From positions 3,706,501-3,770,500 of the forward strand of contig NZ_OX030782.1 of assembly GCF_943733665.1 (NCBI RefSeq): DNA of 64,000 nucleotides, written 5' to 3'. This document shows, in pieces, positions 9,141 to 18,340 of the stretch (positions are counted from its first letter, which is position 1; each line of letters begins with the position of its first letter). Below the pieces are notes generated by a model. It saw only the letters and a list, made by a program, of their open reading frames with translations. It was not told where the DNA came from and searched no databases. This stretch comes from Aquimarina sp. Aq107. GTDB taxonomy: Bacteria > Bacteroidota > Bacteroidia > Flavobacteriales > Flavobacteriaceae. The position numbers and the translations under genes are program-made.

Positions 9141-10024
9141 CCTATTAAAGGTTTATTATTATACTTTTTTATAAGATGAATAACATCATTTATTAGAATC
9201 TCTATGGCATATGTTCCGGTATATGAAGGACAGATAATACAGTCGTCAAAATAAAATTTAATAACATCCTCTGTAATAACAAAATTGTTTTTATAAACCC
9301 TAAAATCTTCCTTAGACAATTGCCAACATTCATAATATAAGTCTCCAGAATTTATTCCGTCAGATATCACAGTATTGATAATGGATAACAACTCACTTTC
9401 TGAATTATCGACAAAAAAATCATCATAATATAGAAATTCATGATTCTCTATATCATAATTAAGACACTCGAACATATAGGTGGAATGTTTCATCCCCGAA
9501 TAATAATTCTCTTTATAGAGTAACACACTTATAAGATGTCGTTTTACTGTGTATATTTTATAATCAATAATTCGCTTATCCATGCATCTACCGATTGCCA
9601 GAGAATCACAGAATAGGACTTTATCTTCTAAAATTTCATTTTCCGTAGCTTCAATATTTAAATAGTTTTCAGTCAGAAAATCATTAAATACAGAATTATT
9701 CTCATCCATATTCTCATTTAGGTAAGGATATTTATAATCCAAAATATACACGTCTTCAGCTTTATAGAATTGTTTATCTATAACTAGTCTCTGTAATTTA
9801 TGCTCATCATCTTTTGTAGACATCAGACGCTCTACTTTTGTTGATTTTGTTTTTTCCTGATGTAGTTCTTGACGCTCTTCTAATAAATACTGTATACTAT
9901 CTTCACTTAGAGTATTGTCTTTTTCTATCTGTGTAGTGTAGGTTTCAGGTTTTTCTTTGATCTGAGTTTTATTATTACAAGCGATTAAGCTTAACATCAC
10001 AAAACTGGTAATTAGCGTTCTCAT
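9137..10024 (-). CDS. Lipoprotein with DUF3298-like domain
   Basis: 295 aa. A lipobox LSLIAC at residues 12-17 marks a lipoprotein. After a low-complexity, charged linker (residues 20-80) comes a domain with GMKHSTYMFECLNYD, then a late FYFDDCIICPSYTGTYAIEI segment resembling the RsiV/DUF3298 core. Extra cysteines (CDS, GRC, ECL, ECW, CIIC) suggest disulfides. It heads the operon DUF3298-DUF998-thioredoxin-deoC and has an FNR-like site upstream. Its role is unknown. Confidence 0.6.
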   Translation of the reverse strand: MRTLITSFVMLSLIACNNKTQIKEKPETYTTQIEKDNTLSEDSIQYLLEERQELHQEKTKSTKVERLMSTKDDEHKLQRLVIDKQFYKAEDVYILDYKYPYLNENMDENNSVFNDFLTENYLNIEATENEILEDKVLFCDSLAIGRCMDKRIIDYKIYTVKRHLISVLLYKENYYSGMKHSTYMFECLNYDIENHEFLYYDDFFVDNSESELLSIINTVISDGINSGDLYYECWQLSKEDFRVYKNNFVITEDVIKFYFDDCIICPSYTGTYAIEILINDVIHLIKKYNNKPLIG

Positions 10025-10075
10025 AGGATACTTTTTATTTTATATAAATGTAATAGGGCTACTTCTTAAAAAATA

Positions 10076-10087
10076 TGATATCCATCA
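10076..10087 (-). promoter_or_regulatory. FNR-like box upstream of the DUF3298-trx-deoC operon
   Basis: TGATATCCATCA. The minus-strand -7 box TACATTTA (10052-10045) ends 36.5 bp from its centre. Confidence 0.6.
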
Positions 10088-10102
10088 GTTACAAAGACAT
10101 AA

Positions 10103-10133
10103 AAAAACGAGTCTCATCATATGAAACTCGTTT
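10103..10133 (-). terminator. Hairpin terminator after the 94-aa membrane gene
   Basis: AAACGAGT...ACTCGTTT stem with a short TCATATGA inner palindrome. On the minus strand it is followed by a long T-run. Confidence 0.75.
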
Positions 10134-10158
10134 CTCATTAAGCGTTATATGTAAAATA

Positions 10159-10443
10159 TCAAAATAAACTATTCCCAATAATCAGTAAACTATTAACTAG
10201 TAGACTTACGATCAATAAATCTAATACTAATTTAGGCTTCTGAACTGTTAATATCGCAGCATTATGAGCACTACAAACGGATACTGTTAAAAACACTAGA
10301 AGCATCTGTATAAAACCATTACCAGCTAATAAAGTGGTCATAATTGCAATGGAGCCTAAACAAGTAGATGCAATAATTGCTAAAGCGGAATATCCAATAT
10401 AGTTCTCAGAAAAATCAGCGTTAATTTTTGCGTATAATGTCAT
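10159..10443 (-). CDS. Small three-helix membrane protein under an FNR-like promoter
   Basis: 94 aa with three hydrophobic segments (about residues 14-36, 42-62 and 72-92). I recognise no family. Its own FNR-like site upstream and a terminator downstream make it a monocistronic member of the oxygen regulon. Homologues often lie near cbb3 genes in flavobacteria, but I cannot confirm that here. Confidence 0.6.
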   Translation of the reverse strand: MTLYAKINADFSENYIGYSALAIIASTCLGSIAIMTTLLAGNGFIQMLLVFLTVSVCSAHNAAILTVQKPKLVLDLLIVSLLVNSLLIIGNSLF

Positions 10444-10499
10444 GATCGTTTAATTTTTAAATTCAAGGTAAAATTACAAGGCTCTTACTAGTTAAAATA

Positions 10500-10511
10500 T
10501 GACAAAAGTCA
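10500..10511 (-). promoter_or_regulatory. FNR-like box upstream of the 94-aa membrane gene
   Basis: TGACAAAAGTCA. The minus-strand TAATTTTA (10476-10469) ends 36.5 bp from the box centre. Confidence 0.65.
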
Positions 10512-10913
10512 GTTCTCAAAAATTAACTGAAGCTTTCCAAGCATCATCAATTCTGATTTATTTTTACCAGAAAAAGCTCCGGCAATACTATTAGATGTAT
10601 TCCACACCAACTTCTTTACGTTCTCCGTAAAAAGCGATGTATTCTCCTGATAAAAATCTTTGAATTCAATAAAACTGTCTTCTGCAATTAGTGATTCATA
10701 ATCTAACCAATCAAAAACAATTTCAATTTGGAATGCAGCATCTACTCCAAATTCATCTTCTAAATCATCAACGGCTAACCAAGCAGACTTTACTAGTTTT
10801 TTTAAGGTTGCATATTCAGATTTACGTACTATTTTATCAGAAGCGGCAATAGCATAAAACAATTTTCCTAAATTCTGATAAAAACTAATTCCTATATTTT
10901 GAGTTGCATTCAT
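10509..10913 (-). CDS. Hypothetical TerB-like alpha-helical protein
   Basis: 134 aa, soluble, largely helical and acidic. The N-terminus NLGKLFYAIAASDKIVRKSEYATLKK resembles the start of TerB-like or tellurite-resistance helical bundles (an acidic D/E-rich metal-binding start), but I would not assign the function. The gene ends 2 bp before the next FNR-like box and is itself divergent from the sensor kinase, with which it shares a promoter region carrying one box. Confidence 0.55.
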   Translation of the reverse strand: MNATQNIGISFYQNLGKLFYAIAASDKIVRKSEYATLKKLVKSAWLAVDDLEDEFGVDAAFQIEIVFDWLDYESLIAEDSFIEFKDFYQENTSLFTENVKKLVWNTSNSIAGAFSGKNKSELMMLGKLQLIFEN

Positions 10914-10971
10914 ATTGCTAAAAATTATTTGTTTATTAAGTAAAAATAATATCTAATCTTCACCTTTTTTA

Positions 10972-10983
10972 TGACAAAAATCA
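10972..10983. promoter_or_regulatory. Shared FNR-like box between the divergent 134-aa gene and the sensor kinase
   Basis: TGACAAAAATCA. Toward the minus strand TATTTTTA (10948-10941) ends 36.5 bp away. Toward the plus strand TATTTTTG (11009-11016) ends 38.5 bp away. The kinase-regulator pair may therefore be autoregulated. Confidence 0.7.
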
Positions 10984-11020
10984 GTTCTTACTATTAATAC
11001 AAATTGACTATTTTTGAGAA

Positions 11021-12250
11021 ATGAAGGTCTTTGAGAAAAACAATAATATTTTTAAGATTCTTTCTGAAGCTATTTCGGAAGGAATCATCGTTGTAAACGA
11101 AGATCAAACCATCGTAGCTACGAATCAATCTGCCAATGAAATCTTTGGATACGAAGAAAATGAACTGGTAGGAAAAGAACTAACTGTTCTAATCCCCAAA
11201 AAACATCATCACGCGCATGGTGGATATGTCAAAAAATTTATTGCAGACAGCGGGAAAAGAAGTATGGGAGTTGGTCGCGATCTTTATGGTGTACGAAAAA
11301 ATAGTTCTAAATTTCCTGTAGAAGTAGGATTAAATCCATTTGAGATTTATGACAATTCATATGTAATGGCATTGGTAAGTGATATTACACTTCGTAAGGA
11401 ACAAGAAGTTAGAATAAAAGAATTAAACTCAGAACTAGAACAAAAAATAAAGCTGCGCACACAAGAGCTTTATACTACGATAAAAGAATTAGAAGAAGAG
11501 ATCAAGTTACGTAAGGAAGCAGAAGCTGTTACACAAGAATCGCTTAAAAAAGAACGACAACTTAATGAACTAAAAACCAAGTTTCTTTCGCTAGTTTCTC
11601 ATGAATTTAAAACACCATTAAGTGGAATCCTCACTTCGGCAACATTAATAGGAAAATATACTAAAGCCGAACAACAAGAAAAAAGAGATAAGCATCTAGA
11701 CACGATTAAAAACAAGGTAAAATACCTTGATAATATCCTTAACGATTTCTTGTCTGTAGAACGTTTAGAAAGTGGTAAAGTAAAGTATAAATATACCACA
11801 TTCCCACTAAGTAAAGTGATCAATGAAGTAATATATGATGCCAATATGTTGCTAAAAGATGGTCAGCGCATTAAATATCCAAAGGATATCGATGAGTATG
11901 TTATAGATTTTGATGAAAAAATATTAGAACTGGTCTTAACAAATCTCATAAGAAATGCCATAAAGTATTCTGGGGAAAATACAACGATAGATCTACAGGT
12001 TTTGTTAGAAAACGATTTGCTCACCTTTTATATTATTGATGAAGGAATTGGTATTCCTGAAAAAGAGCAAGAATTTATATTCAAAAGGTATTTTAGAGCA
12101 GAAAATGCATTACTTGATCAAGGAACAGGAATTGGTTTAAATATTGTAAAAAGTCATTTAGAAAATTTAGGAGGCAGCATTACTTTTATCAGTAAAGAAA
12201 ATCAAGGATCTACATTCACCGTAAACATACCAATATCTAAACTATCATAA
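11021..12250 (+). CDS. Soluble FixL-like PAS sensor histidine kinase
   Basis: 409 aa with no membrane helix. One PAS domain spans residues 12-125, a coiled coil 127-185, HisKA has LSLVSHEFKTPL (His194), and the ATPase domain has NLIRNAIKYSG, DEGIGIPEKE and GTGIGLNIVKSHLENLGG. In the PAS domain the stretch IPKKHHHAHGGYVKKF and then GVGRDLYG aligns with the haem pocket of FixL. His66 falls on the FixL haem ligand and Arg86 on the distal Arg. Haem binding is therefore possible but unproven, since many non-haem PAS domains keep a similar motif. It lies 4 bp upstream of its likely response regulator. Confidence 0.85.
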   Translation: MKVFEKNNNIFKILSEAISEGIIVVNEDQTIVATNQSANEIFGYEENELVGKELTVLIPKKHHHAHGGYVKKFIADSGKRSMGVGRDLYGVRKNSSKFPVEVGLNPFEIYDNSYVMALVSDITLRKEQEVRIKELNSELEQKIKLRTQELYTTIKELEEEIKLRKEAEAVTQESLKKERQLNELKTKFLSLVSHEFKTPLSGILTSATLIGKYTKAEQQEKRDKHLDTIKNKVKYLDNILNDFLSVERLESGKVKYKYTTFPLSKVINEVIYDANMLLKDGQRIKYPKDIDEYVIDFDEKILELVLTNLIRNAIKYSGENTTIDLQVLLENDLLTFYIIDEGIGIPEKEQEFIFKRYFRAENALLDQGTGIGLNIVKSHLENLGGSITFISKENQGSTFTVNIPISKLS

Positions 12251-12254
12251 ACCA

Positions 12255-13310
12255 ATGAAGACCATTCTATTAATAGAAGACGATACGGCATTAAGAGAGA
12301 ATACCGCAGAACTTTTAGAATTATCTGATTATCGCGTGATCACAGCGCCTAATGGAAAATTGGGAATAACAAAGGCTAAAGAAGAAAATCCAGACATCAT
12401 TGTTTGTGATATTATGATGCCAGAAATTGACGGCTATGGTGTTCTAGAAGCTTTATCAGATGATTTAAATACGCATCAGATTCCATTTATCTTTTTATCT
12501 GCCAAAACGGAACATAAAGAAATCCGAAAAGGTATGGATTTGGGAGCTGATGATTATCTCACAAAACCTTTTGATGAAGATGATTTATTAAGTGCGATTG
12601 AGAGTCGCTTAGCAAAAGCTCATATTCTTTCTAACATCGTAAAAGAGCAAGCTCAAAAACCAAAAGAAGATACCGAAGATGGATTGCGAAGTTTGCATGA
12701 GCTCAAGAACTTTTTTGATGACCACGGAGACATTTCGAACCACGCAAAAGGAACTTCCATTTTTAAAGAAGGAGATCATTCTAATAAGATATATCTAATT
12801 CTAAAAGGTGTGGTTAAAACACACAAGATGGACGAGAATGGGAAAGAACTTATTACTGCCTTGTTTAAAGAAGATGATTTCTTAGGTTTTACATCATTTA
12901 CAGATCATACTCCATATCAGGAATCAGCTACGGCAGTAAAAGATGCAGAATTGGCGGGTGTATCCAAAACAGATCTAAAAGATATCTTGGAAAAGAGTAA
13001 CAATATCTCTTTAGAACTTATGGAATTATTAAGTGACAATCTATCCGAAGTAAAGGAACAATTATTACAAATGGCGTATAGTTCTGTGCGCAAAAAAACT
13101 GCACAAACAATCTTACAGTTTACCCAGGTATTAAATAAGAAACCAGAAGAAAGCATCAAAATATCTAGAAATGATCTAGCCAGTGTAGCTGGTATTGCAA
13201 CAGAGAGTTTAATACGTACCTTATCTAGTTTTAAAAAAGACGGATTAATAGAAATCGAAGGACGTAATATTAAAATTCTAAATCTATCAAAACTCCAGTT
13301 AATAGAATAA
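12255..13310 (+). CDS. Response regulator fused to CRP/FNR-type cNMP and HTH domains
   Basis: 351 aa. Residues 1-122 are a receiver domain (acidic pair ED at 8-9, phosphoacceptor Asp52 in VCDIMMP, LTKPF lysine). Residues about 150-265 are a cyclic-nucleotide-binding-like barrel, and 270-345 a Crp-type winged helix with SRNDLASVAGIATESLIRTL. The barrel has no cysteines, so it cannot carry an FNR iron-sulfur cluster. Input should come from phosphorylation by the upstream kinase. The recognition helix keeps the Glu and Arg that contact TGA in FNR sites. It is the best candidate to bind the seven TGAYnnnnRTCA boxes in this region. Confidence 0.88.
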   Translation: MKTILLIEDDTALRENTAELLELSDYRVITAPNGKLGITKAKEENPDIIVCDIMMPEIDGYGVLEALSDDLNTHQIPFIFLSAKTEHKEIRKGMDLGADDYLTKPFDEDDLLSAIESRLAKAHILSNIVKEQAQKPKEDTEDGLRSLHELKNFFDDHGDISNHAKGTSIFKEGDHSNKIYLILKGVVKTHKMDENGKELITALFKEDDFLGFTSFTDHTPYQESATAVKDAELAGVSKTDLKDILEKSNNISLELMELLSDNLSEVKEQLLQMAYSSVRKKTAQTILQFTQVLNKKPEESIKISRNDLASVAGIATESLIRTLSSFKKDGLIEIEGRNIKILNLSKLQLIE

Positions 13311-13323
13311 AAATTCCCTAAGC

Positions 13324-13335
13324 TGATTTTTGTCA
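13324..13335 (+). promoter_or_regulatory. FNR-like box upstream of usp-hemN
   Basis: TGATTTTTGTCA, with -7 box TACATTTG at 13359-13366. The centre-to-end distance is 36.5 bp, and the start codon at 13388 follows 21 bp later. Confidence 0.8.
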
Positions 13336-13387
13336 TATTTTTAATAGGCACATCCGAATACATTTGTTGTATTACAACCTATTAAAA

Positions 13388-14227
13388 ATGAAGAATATTC
13401 TTGTTCCGACAGATTTTTCAGAAAACTCATGGAATGCTATTACATATGCATTGTCCTTTTTTAGTGAAGTGACATGTAATTTTTATTTCCTACACGTTTC
13501 TCCTTACGAACAAGTTATTAGTAGTGATTCTTTTTTTGAGCCAGCTGATCAAGTCATTGAGAAAGTAACTCATAGTGATAAAGGACAACTGGAATTACTG
13601 ATAAAAAAAGTTCAAAAATTACCGCATAATAACAAGCACAAATTCTTTACTATTAATGAGCACATTTTTTTCATAGATACTATAAGAAAACAAATAGAAG
13701 AAAAGAATATTGATATTATCGTGATGGGCACTAAAGGAGCATCTGGTCTAAAGGAAAAAACGATCGGAAGCAATACCGGTGATGTTATCACCAAAGTAAA
13801 ATGTCCTGTACTCGTTATTCCAGAAAAGGCTACATATACCAACATAGAAGAGATTGCATTTCCTACGGATTACAATATATTTTTCAAAAATAAAATACTC
13901 AGTACCATTACAGAATTTCTTAAGCTACAAGATGCGGCATTACGCATACTGCATGTTTCTAAAAAAGAAAAAGAGCTTACAGATTTACAAAAACAACATA
14001 AAGATTTTCTTGATGATTATCTAGAAAAAGACATACCACGTAGTTTTCATTTTTTATCCAATTCCAATATCGAACAAGCCGTACAGTGTTTTGTAGAAAG
14101 CAGAAACATTGATATGATTACGATGGTGGCTAAGAACCTCAACTTTTTTCAGAGAATTCTATTTCATCCAACAGTAGAAAAAATAAGCTATCACATCAAT
14201 ATCCCATTTCTGGTATTACACGAATAA
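13388..14227 (+). CDS. Tandem universal stress protein
   Basis: The start is placed at the ATG of MKNILVPTDFSENS, because the longer frame runs back into the promoter box. Two Usp folds are present. The first has GTKGASGLKEKTIGSNTGDV near residue 120; the second is degenerate and ends FLVLHE. The ATP-binding glycine pattern is clear only in the first half. It is 21 bp upstream of hemN and probably co-transcribed with it. Confidence 0.87.
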   Translation: MKNILVPTDFSENSWNAITYALSFFSEVTCNFYFLHVSPYEQVISSDSFFEPADQVIEKVTHSDKGQLELLIKKVQKLPHNNKHKFFTINEHIFFIDTIRKQIEEKNIDIIVMGTKGASGLKEKTIGSNTGDVITKVKCPVLVIPEKATYTNIEEIAFPTDYNIFFKNKILSTITEFLKLQDAALRILHVSKKEKELTDLQKQHKDFLDDYLEKDIPRSFHFLSNSNIEQAVQCFVESRNIDMITMVAKNLNFFQRILFHPTVEKISYHINIPFLVLHE

Positions 14228-14248
14228 GAATTAAATATCAACAAGATT

Positions 14249-15613
14249 ATGCATACTAATTTAGTGGACAAATATAATGTTCCAGGACCTAGATACACCA
14301 GCTACCCCACGGTTCCCTATTGGGATCAAGAAACATTCTCTCTAAAAGGATGGAAACACTCGGTGATACAATGTTTTAAAAACAGTAATGAATCAAAGGG
14401 AATAAGTTTATATATTCATTTACCATTTTGTGAAAGCATGTGTACTTTTTGTGGATGTAACAAACGGATTACAAAAAGACATACTGTAGAAACACCTTAT
14501 ATCAATACAATTCTAAAAGAATGGCAATTATACTTAAATCTATTTGAGACCAAACCCAGGATCAAAGAATTGCATCTAGGAGGCGGAACTCCCACCTTCT
14601 TTTCTCCAGAGAATTTACAATCTCTAATCAAAGGATTATTTTACTCTACAGCATCGATAGAAACATGTGAGTTTAGTTTCGAAGGACACCCCAATAACAC
14701 AACCAAAGAACATCTACAGGTATTATACGATGTAGGTTTTAGAAGAGTTAGTTTTGGAGTTCAGGACTATAATCAAAAAGTCCAAAAAGCGATTCACCGC
14801 ATACAACCTTTTGAGCATGTCAAACACGTTACTGAGGTTGCCAGAGAAATTGGTTATACCTCGATTGGTCATGATATCATTTTTGGATTGCCTTTTCAGA
14901 CAGAAGAAGCGGTGATTCATACCATCCAGAAAACCAAAGAATTGTTGCCCGATCGCTTAGCTTTTTATAGCTATGCCCACGTTCCTTGGCAAAAAGGAAA
15001 CGGGCAACGTGGATTTAACGAAGTCGATCTTCCAACTCCAGAACAAAAACGAAGACAATATGAAACCGGCAAACAATTGTTATCTACAATGGGTTATGTA
15101 GAAATTGGAATGGATCATTTTGCCCTAAAAAGCGACTCCCTATACAAAGCAATGGAAAATAAAAGTCTACATCGCAATTTTATGGGGTATACGGTTTCTA
15201 ATACAACCATGATGATTGGTCTAGGCGTATCTTCTATTAGTGATAGTTGGCAAGGATTTGCTCAAAACGTTAAAAACATCGAAGAATATCAAAACTTAGT
15301 AAGCGAAGGAATAATACCAGTATACAGAGGCCACTTACTAACCAAAAAAGATGAAACAATAAGACAACACATACTAAACCTTATGTGCCATTTTAAAACT
15401 GATTGGAGCAGTAATCAACTTTATTTTGATGAACTAATAGACGTATCTATACGCTTAAAAGAAATGGAATATGATGGATTGGTAATTATAACTGATACTA
15501 GTATTGAAGTTACTGAAAAAGGAAAACCCTTTATACGCAATATATGTATGGCTTTTGATCTAAGATTACAACATAACAAACCAGAAACTCAATTATTTTC
15601 TATGACAATTTAA
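14249..15613 (+). CDS. hemN: Oxygen-independent coproporphyrinogen III oxidase
   Basis: 454 aa radical-SAM enzyme. The cluster motif is CESMCTFCGC (CxxxCxxCxC) and the SAM-binding loop ELHLGGGTPTFF follows, then FEGHPNNTT and RVSFGVQDYN. It makes protoporphyrinogen IX without O2, so it supplies haem under low oxygen. Its place behind an FNR-like promoter and next to the cbb3 genes fits. The full-length HemN-type C-terminal domain separates it from HemW-like proteins. Confidence 0.93.
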   Translation: MHTNLVDKYNVPGPRYTSYPTVPYWDQETFSLKGWKHSVIQCFKNSNESKGISLYIHLPFCESMCTFCGCNKRITKRHTVETPYINTILKEWQLYLNLFETKPRIKELHLGGGTPTFFSPENLQSLIKGLFYSTASIETCEFSFEGHPNNTTKEHLQVLYDVGFRRVSFGVQDYNQKVQKAIHRIQPFEHVKHVTEVAREIGYTSIGHDIIFGLPFQTEEAVIHTIQKTKELLPDRLAFYSYAHVPWQKGNGQRGFNEVDLPTPEQKRRQYETGKQLLSTMGYVEIGMDHFALKSDSLYKAMENKSLHRNFMGYTVSNTTMMIGLGVSSISDSWQGFAQNVKNIEEYQNLVSEGIIPVYRGHLLTKKDETIRQHILNLMCHFKTDWSSNQLYFDELIDVSIRLKEMEYDGLVIITDTSIEVTEKGKPFIRNICMAFDLRLQHNKPETQLFSMTI

Positions 15614-15624
15614 TACTGTAGGTA

Positions 15625-16329
15625 TCAATGACATTCAAAATTTGTAGAAATAGTTTCTGTTGATTGTTTCGGCGAAACATAAGGAATTCCTAATCCCATT
15701 CCCCGCAAAATGAACAATAATCCAATCATTATAATAAATACAGGAATCGCTTTTTGGACATGTTTTCGTATCCACTTTGCCTTAAAAAAGTGACTTGCAT
15801 ATACCACCAACGTCATTAACGGAATCGTTCCTAAACCAAATAAAAGCACATACAGTGTGCTGCTTAGTATACTACCCAAAGCTACGGCAGCAAAAACTGC
15901 TATATATACCAATCCGCAAGGAAGAAAACCGTTTAAAAAACCAATGGTTAAAAATGTATCTGGTGTTTTCTTTTTCAGCTCTTTTCCTAATGCGCTTTTG
16001 ATTCTGGAAATTATTCGATATATCGGTTTAGAAAAATTATATTTCATAAGTAAAGATGTAGGGATCAAAACCACCAAAATCATTACAATCCCAATACCAA
16101 TAGAAAGTCCTTGTTGCATTCCAAAAATATTCAGGCTCTTTCCTACCAACCCAAAAAATAATCCTATAATACTATAAGCCAGCAAACGGCCCAAATGATA
16201 TAAAGAGATTTGAAAAAATTTCTTAAGCTGATACTTATGATCCAAAGGCAGCATAAAAGCAATAGGTCCACACATCCCAACACAGTGAAAACTTCCTAAA
16301 ACGCCTAATATGAATGCCGAAACTAACAT
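15625..16329 (-). CDS. TauE/SafE-like cytochrome-assembly membrane protein
   Basis: 234 aa with about six membrane helices. It starts LVSAFILGVLGSFHCVGMCGP, the HC-x-GMCGP motif of the SafE/UreH-like family that travels with cbb3 operons and probably moves copper or a related metal. Database names of the sulfite-exporter type are unlikely to reflect its role here. It directly abuts the fixH gene (stop and start adjacent), so it is the last gene of the cco operon. Confidence 0.8.
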   Translation of the reverse strand: MLVSAFILGVLGSFHCVGMCGPIAFMLPLDHKYQLKKFFQISLYHLGRLLAYSIIGLFFGLVGKSLNIFGMQQGLSIGIGIVMILVVLIPTSLLMKYNFSKPIYRIISRIKSALGKELKKKTPDTFLTIGFLNGFLPCGLVYIAVFAAVALGSILSSTLYVLLFGLGTIPLMTLVVYASHFFKAKWIRKHVQKAIPVFIIMIGLLFILRGMGLGIPYVSPKQSTETISTNFECH

Positions 16330-16776
16330 CTAATACGTAAATGATTCTCTAAATAAATAAGAAGTATTTTCATACTCCCAATTCACTGTAATATTCCATC
16401 GCCCTTCGATCAATTGATTTTTAGGAACCAATATTTCCGAACTCTGAAGTGTGATCGGAACTTCGAAATCTAGCTTTTTGTTAGATGGACGATATAAGGA
16501 AATAGTTCCTGATAGGTTTTCTACGTTTATATCCTCTGGAAATTTAATCAGTAATCCTTCGGACACTTTTTCAATAACAATATTGTTTTTTAATGCCTTT
16601 GCATTTTTTTCGGCATTGATCTCTTGCTGAAAAGCCAATTCTTGTTTGTAGTAATCTTCTGTTACTAAATCATGCTCATATTTTTTATCAGTATTCATTC
16701 GTATCACGAAGAATAAAATAAAACTTATAAATCCTATAAATACCAATACAATCGATGTACCCCAGTTTACTTTCAT
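16330..16776 (-). CDS. ccoH: FixH/CcoH family cbb3 oxidase assembly protein
   Basis: 148 aa. One N-terminal membrane helix (residues 8-26) is followed by YEHDLVTEDYYKQELAFQQEIN, the conserved FixH start, and a periplasmic beta-domain. It helps assemble or stabilise the cbb3 oxidase. Confidence 0.88.
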   Translation of the reverse strand: MKVNWGTSIVLVFIGFISFILFFVIRMNTDKKYEHDLVTEDYYKQELAFQQEINAEKNAKALKNNIVIEKVSEGLLIKFPEDINVENLSGTISLYRPSNKKLDFEVPITLQSSEILVPKNQLIEGRWNITVNWEYENTSYLFRESFTY

Positions 16777-16861
16777 AACTCATTTTTTATTTTAGATTCC
16801 ACTTCATATCTTTTAGAATTCTCTTTTTTCCAATACTCCCGAACTCATGGACTCATCTTCA

Positions 16862-18289
16862 TTACCTATAACTTCTAGGTCCCAAAAACGCTGTTGTCGT
16901 TGTTTCAATTAATTCATTATCATTAGCGTATACTCCGATTTTTACTTTATCCTTATCACCACTTAACGCAGATGCATTAATTTCTATAAATAATGTTCCC
17001 TCAGCCAATCCTTGCTTGGGCACTACAAAGTTTTTATGCGTTACCACTTCTATAGTTCCTGTATGTGATAGCAATTCGAAATGAACATTTTCGATATCAT
17101 TAATCGTCTTATTAACCAGTTTAAAAGTGTACACATTACTAATGATATTATGCTCTTTTCGCTCATACAATTGCCCTGGTAACCTTAAAACATTCGCTTC
17201 GACATCATTTCTTAAAAAAGACATTCCTAGAAAGACACCAATCAATATTACCAATACTGCTGTATATCCTTTTAGTCTTGGTGTAAACTTAAATTTCTCT
17301 TTTTTAGCAATATCATCTTCACTCGCATATCGGATCAATCCTTTCGGAAGATTTACACTTTCCATCATATGATCACAGGCATCAATACAGGCTGTACAAT
17401 TCACACATTCTAACTGTGTTCCATTTCGAATATCGATTCCTGTTGGGCACACGTGTACACATTGAAAACAATCAATACAATCTCCTTTTCCGGTAATAGG
17501 TCTGTCCTCGTTCTTCTTAAATTTGGCGCGCCCTGCTTCTTTTTCTCCTCGCTTATAGTCGTATGCAACTACAATTGATTTGGCGTCTAACAATACCCCT
17601 TGTAATCGACCATATGGACAAGCAATTACACAAACCTGTTCTCTAAACCAAGCAAACACAAAATAAAATACTGCGGTAAATATTAATAAAGAAATTAAAG
17701 TCCCCACATGCTGAAAAGGACCATCAATAAATATATATTGGATAAGCACATCACTGCTAATCAGGTAAGCTAAAAACACATTGGCTATTAAAAATGAAAT
17801 GATAAAAAACACTACCCATTTAAGCAGGCGCTTTTTGATTTTTTCGGCGTTCCAAGGTTGTTTATCCAAGCGTATTTGTTTTCCTCTGTCTCCTTCGATC
17901 CAATATTCTATTCTTCGGAACACCATTTCCATAAATATGGTTTGCGGACATATCCAACCACAGAATAATCGTCCAAAAGCTACTGTAAATAATATTACAA
18001 AGACTACCCCAATAATCATTGATATTACAAACAGATGAAAATCCTGTGGCCAGAAAGGAGCTCCGAAAATGTTGAAACGTCGCTCTAAAACATTAAATAA
18101 CAAAAACTGGTTGCCCTTTATTTTGATAAAAGGAGCAGAAAACAAAAAAATCAATAATCCATAACTTACCCATTTGCGGTATTCATAAAATACGCCACTT
18201 GGCTTTTTAGGATATAACCAAGCACGTTTTCCTTCTTCGTTAATTGTACCGATAGAATCTCTAAATGTTTCGTTTTTTGGTGTTTCCAA
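16862..18289 (-). CDS. ccoG: Cytochrome c oxidase accessory protein CcoG (FixG)
   Basis: 475 aa with about five membrane helices and two 4Fe-4S ferredoxin motifs (CIDCFQCVHVCPTG and CVNCTACIDACD). There is also a membrane-side CGWICPQ and a CVIACPYGRLQ motif, and a C-terminal Ig-like FixG domain. CcoG is a cupric reductase that supports copper insertion into CcoN. It follows ccoP in the operon. Confidence 0.94.
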   Translation of the reverse strand: METPKNETFRDSIGTINEEGKRAWLYPKKPSGVFYEYRKWVSYGLLIFLFSAPFIKIKGNQFLLFNVLERRFNIFGAPFWPQDFHLFVISMIIGVVFVILFTVAFGRLFCGWICPQTIFMEMVFRRIEYWIEGDRGKQIRLDKQPWNAEKIKKRLLKWVVFFIISFLIANVFLAYLISSDVLIQYIFIDGPFQHVGTLISLLIFTAVFYFVFAWFREQVCVIACPYGRLQGVLLDAKSIVVAYDYKRGEKEAGRAKFKKNEDRPITGKGDCIDCFQCVHVCPTGIDIRNGTQLECVNCTACIDACDHMMESVNLPKGLIRYASEDDIAKKEKFKFTPRLKGYTAVLVILIGVFLGMSFLRNDVEANVLRLPGQLYERKEHNIISNVYTFKLVNKTINDIENVHFELLSHTGTIEVVTHKNFVVPKQGLAEGTLFIEINASALSGDKDKVKIGVYANDNELIETTTTAFLGPRSYR

Positions 18290-18340
18290 TGGACAATAAT
18301 TATTGATTATATAATATATGTTATACTAAACTTTATGGCA

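Noticed and set aside
10509..10913. Firm TerB (tellurite resistance) assignment
   Set aside because: Only a loose helical resemblance; the metal-binding acidic pattern is not complete.
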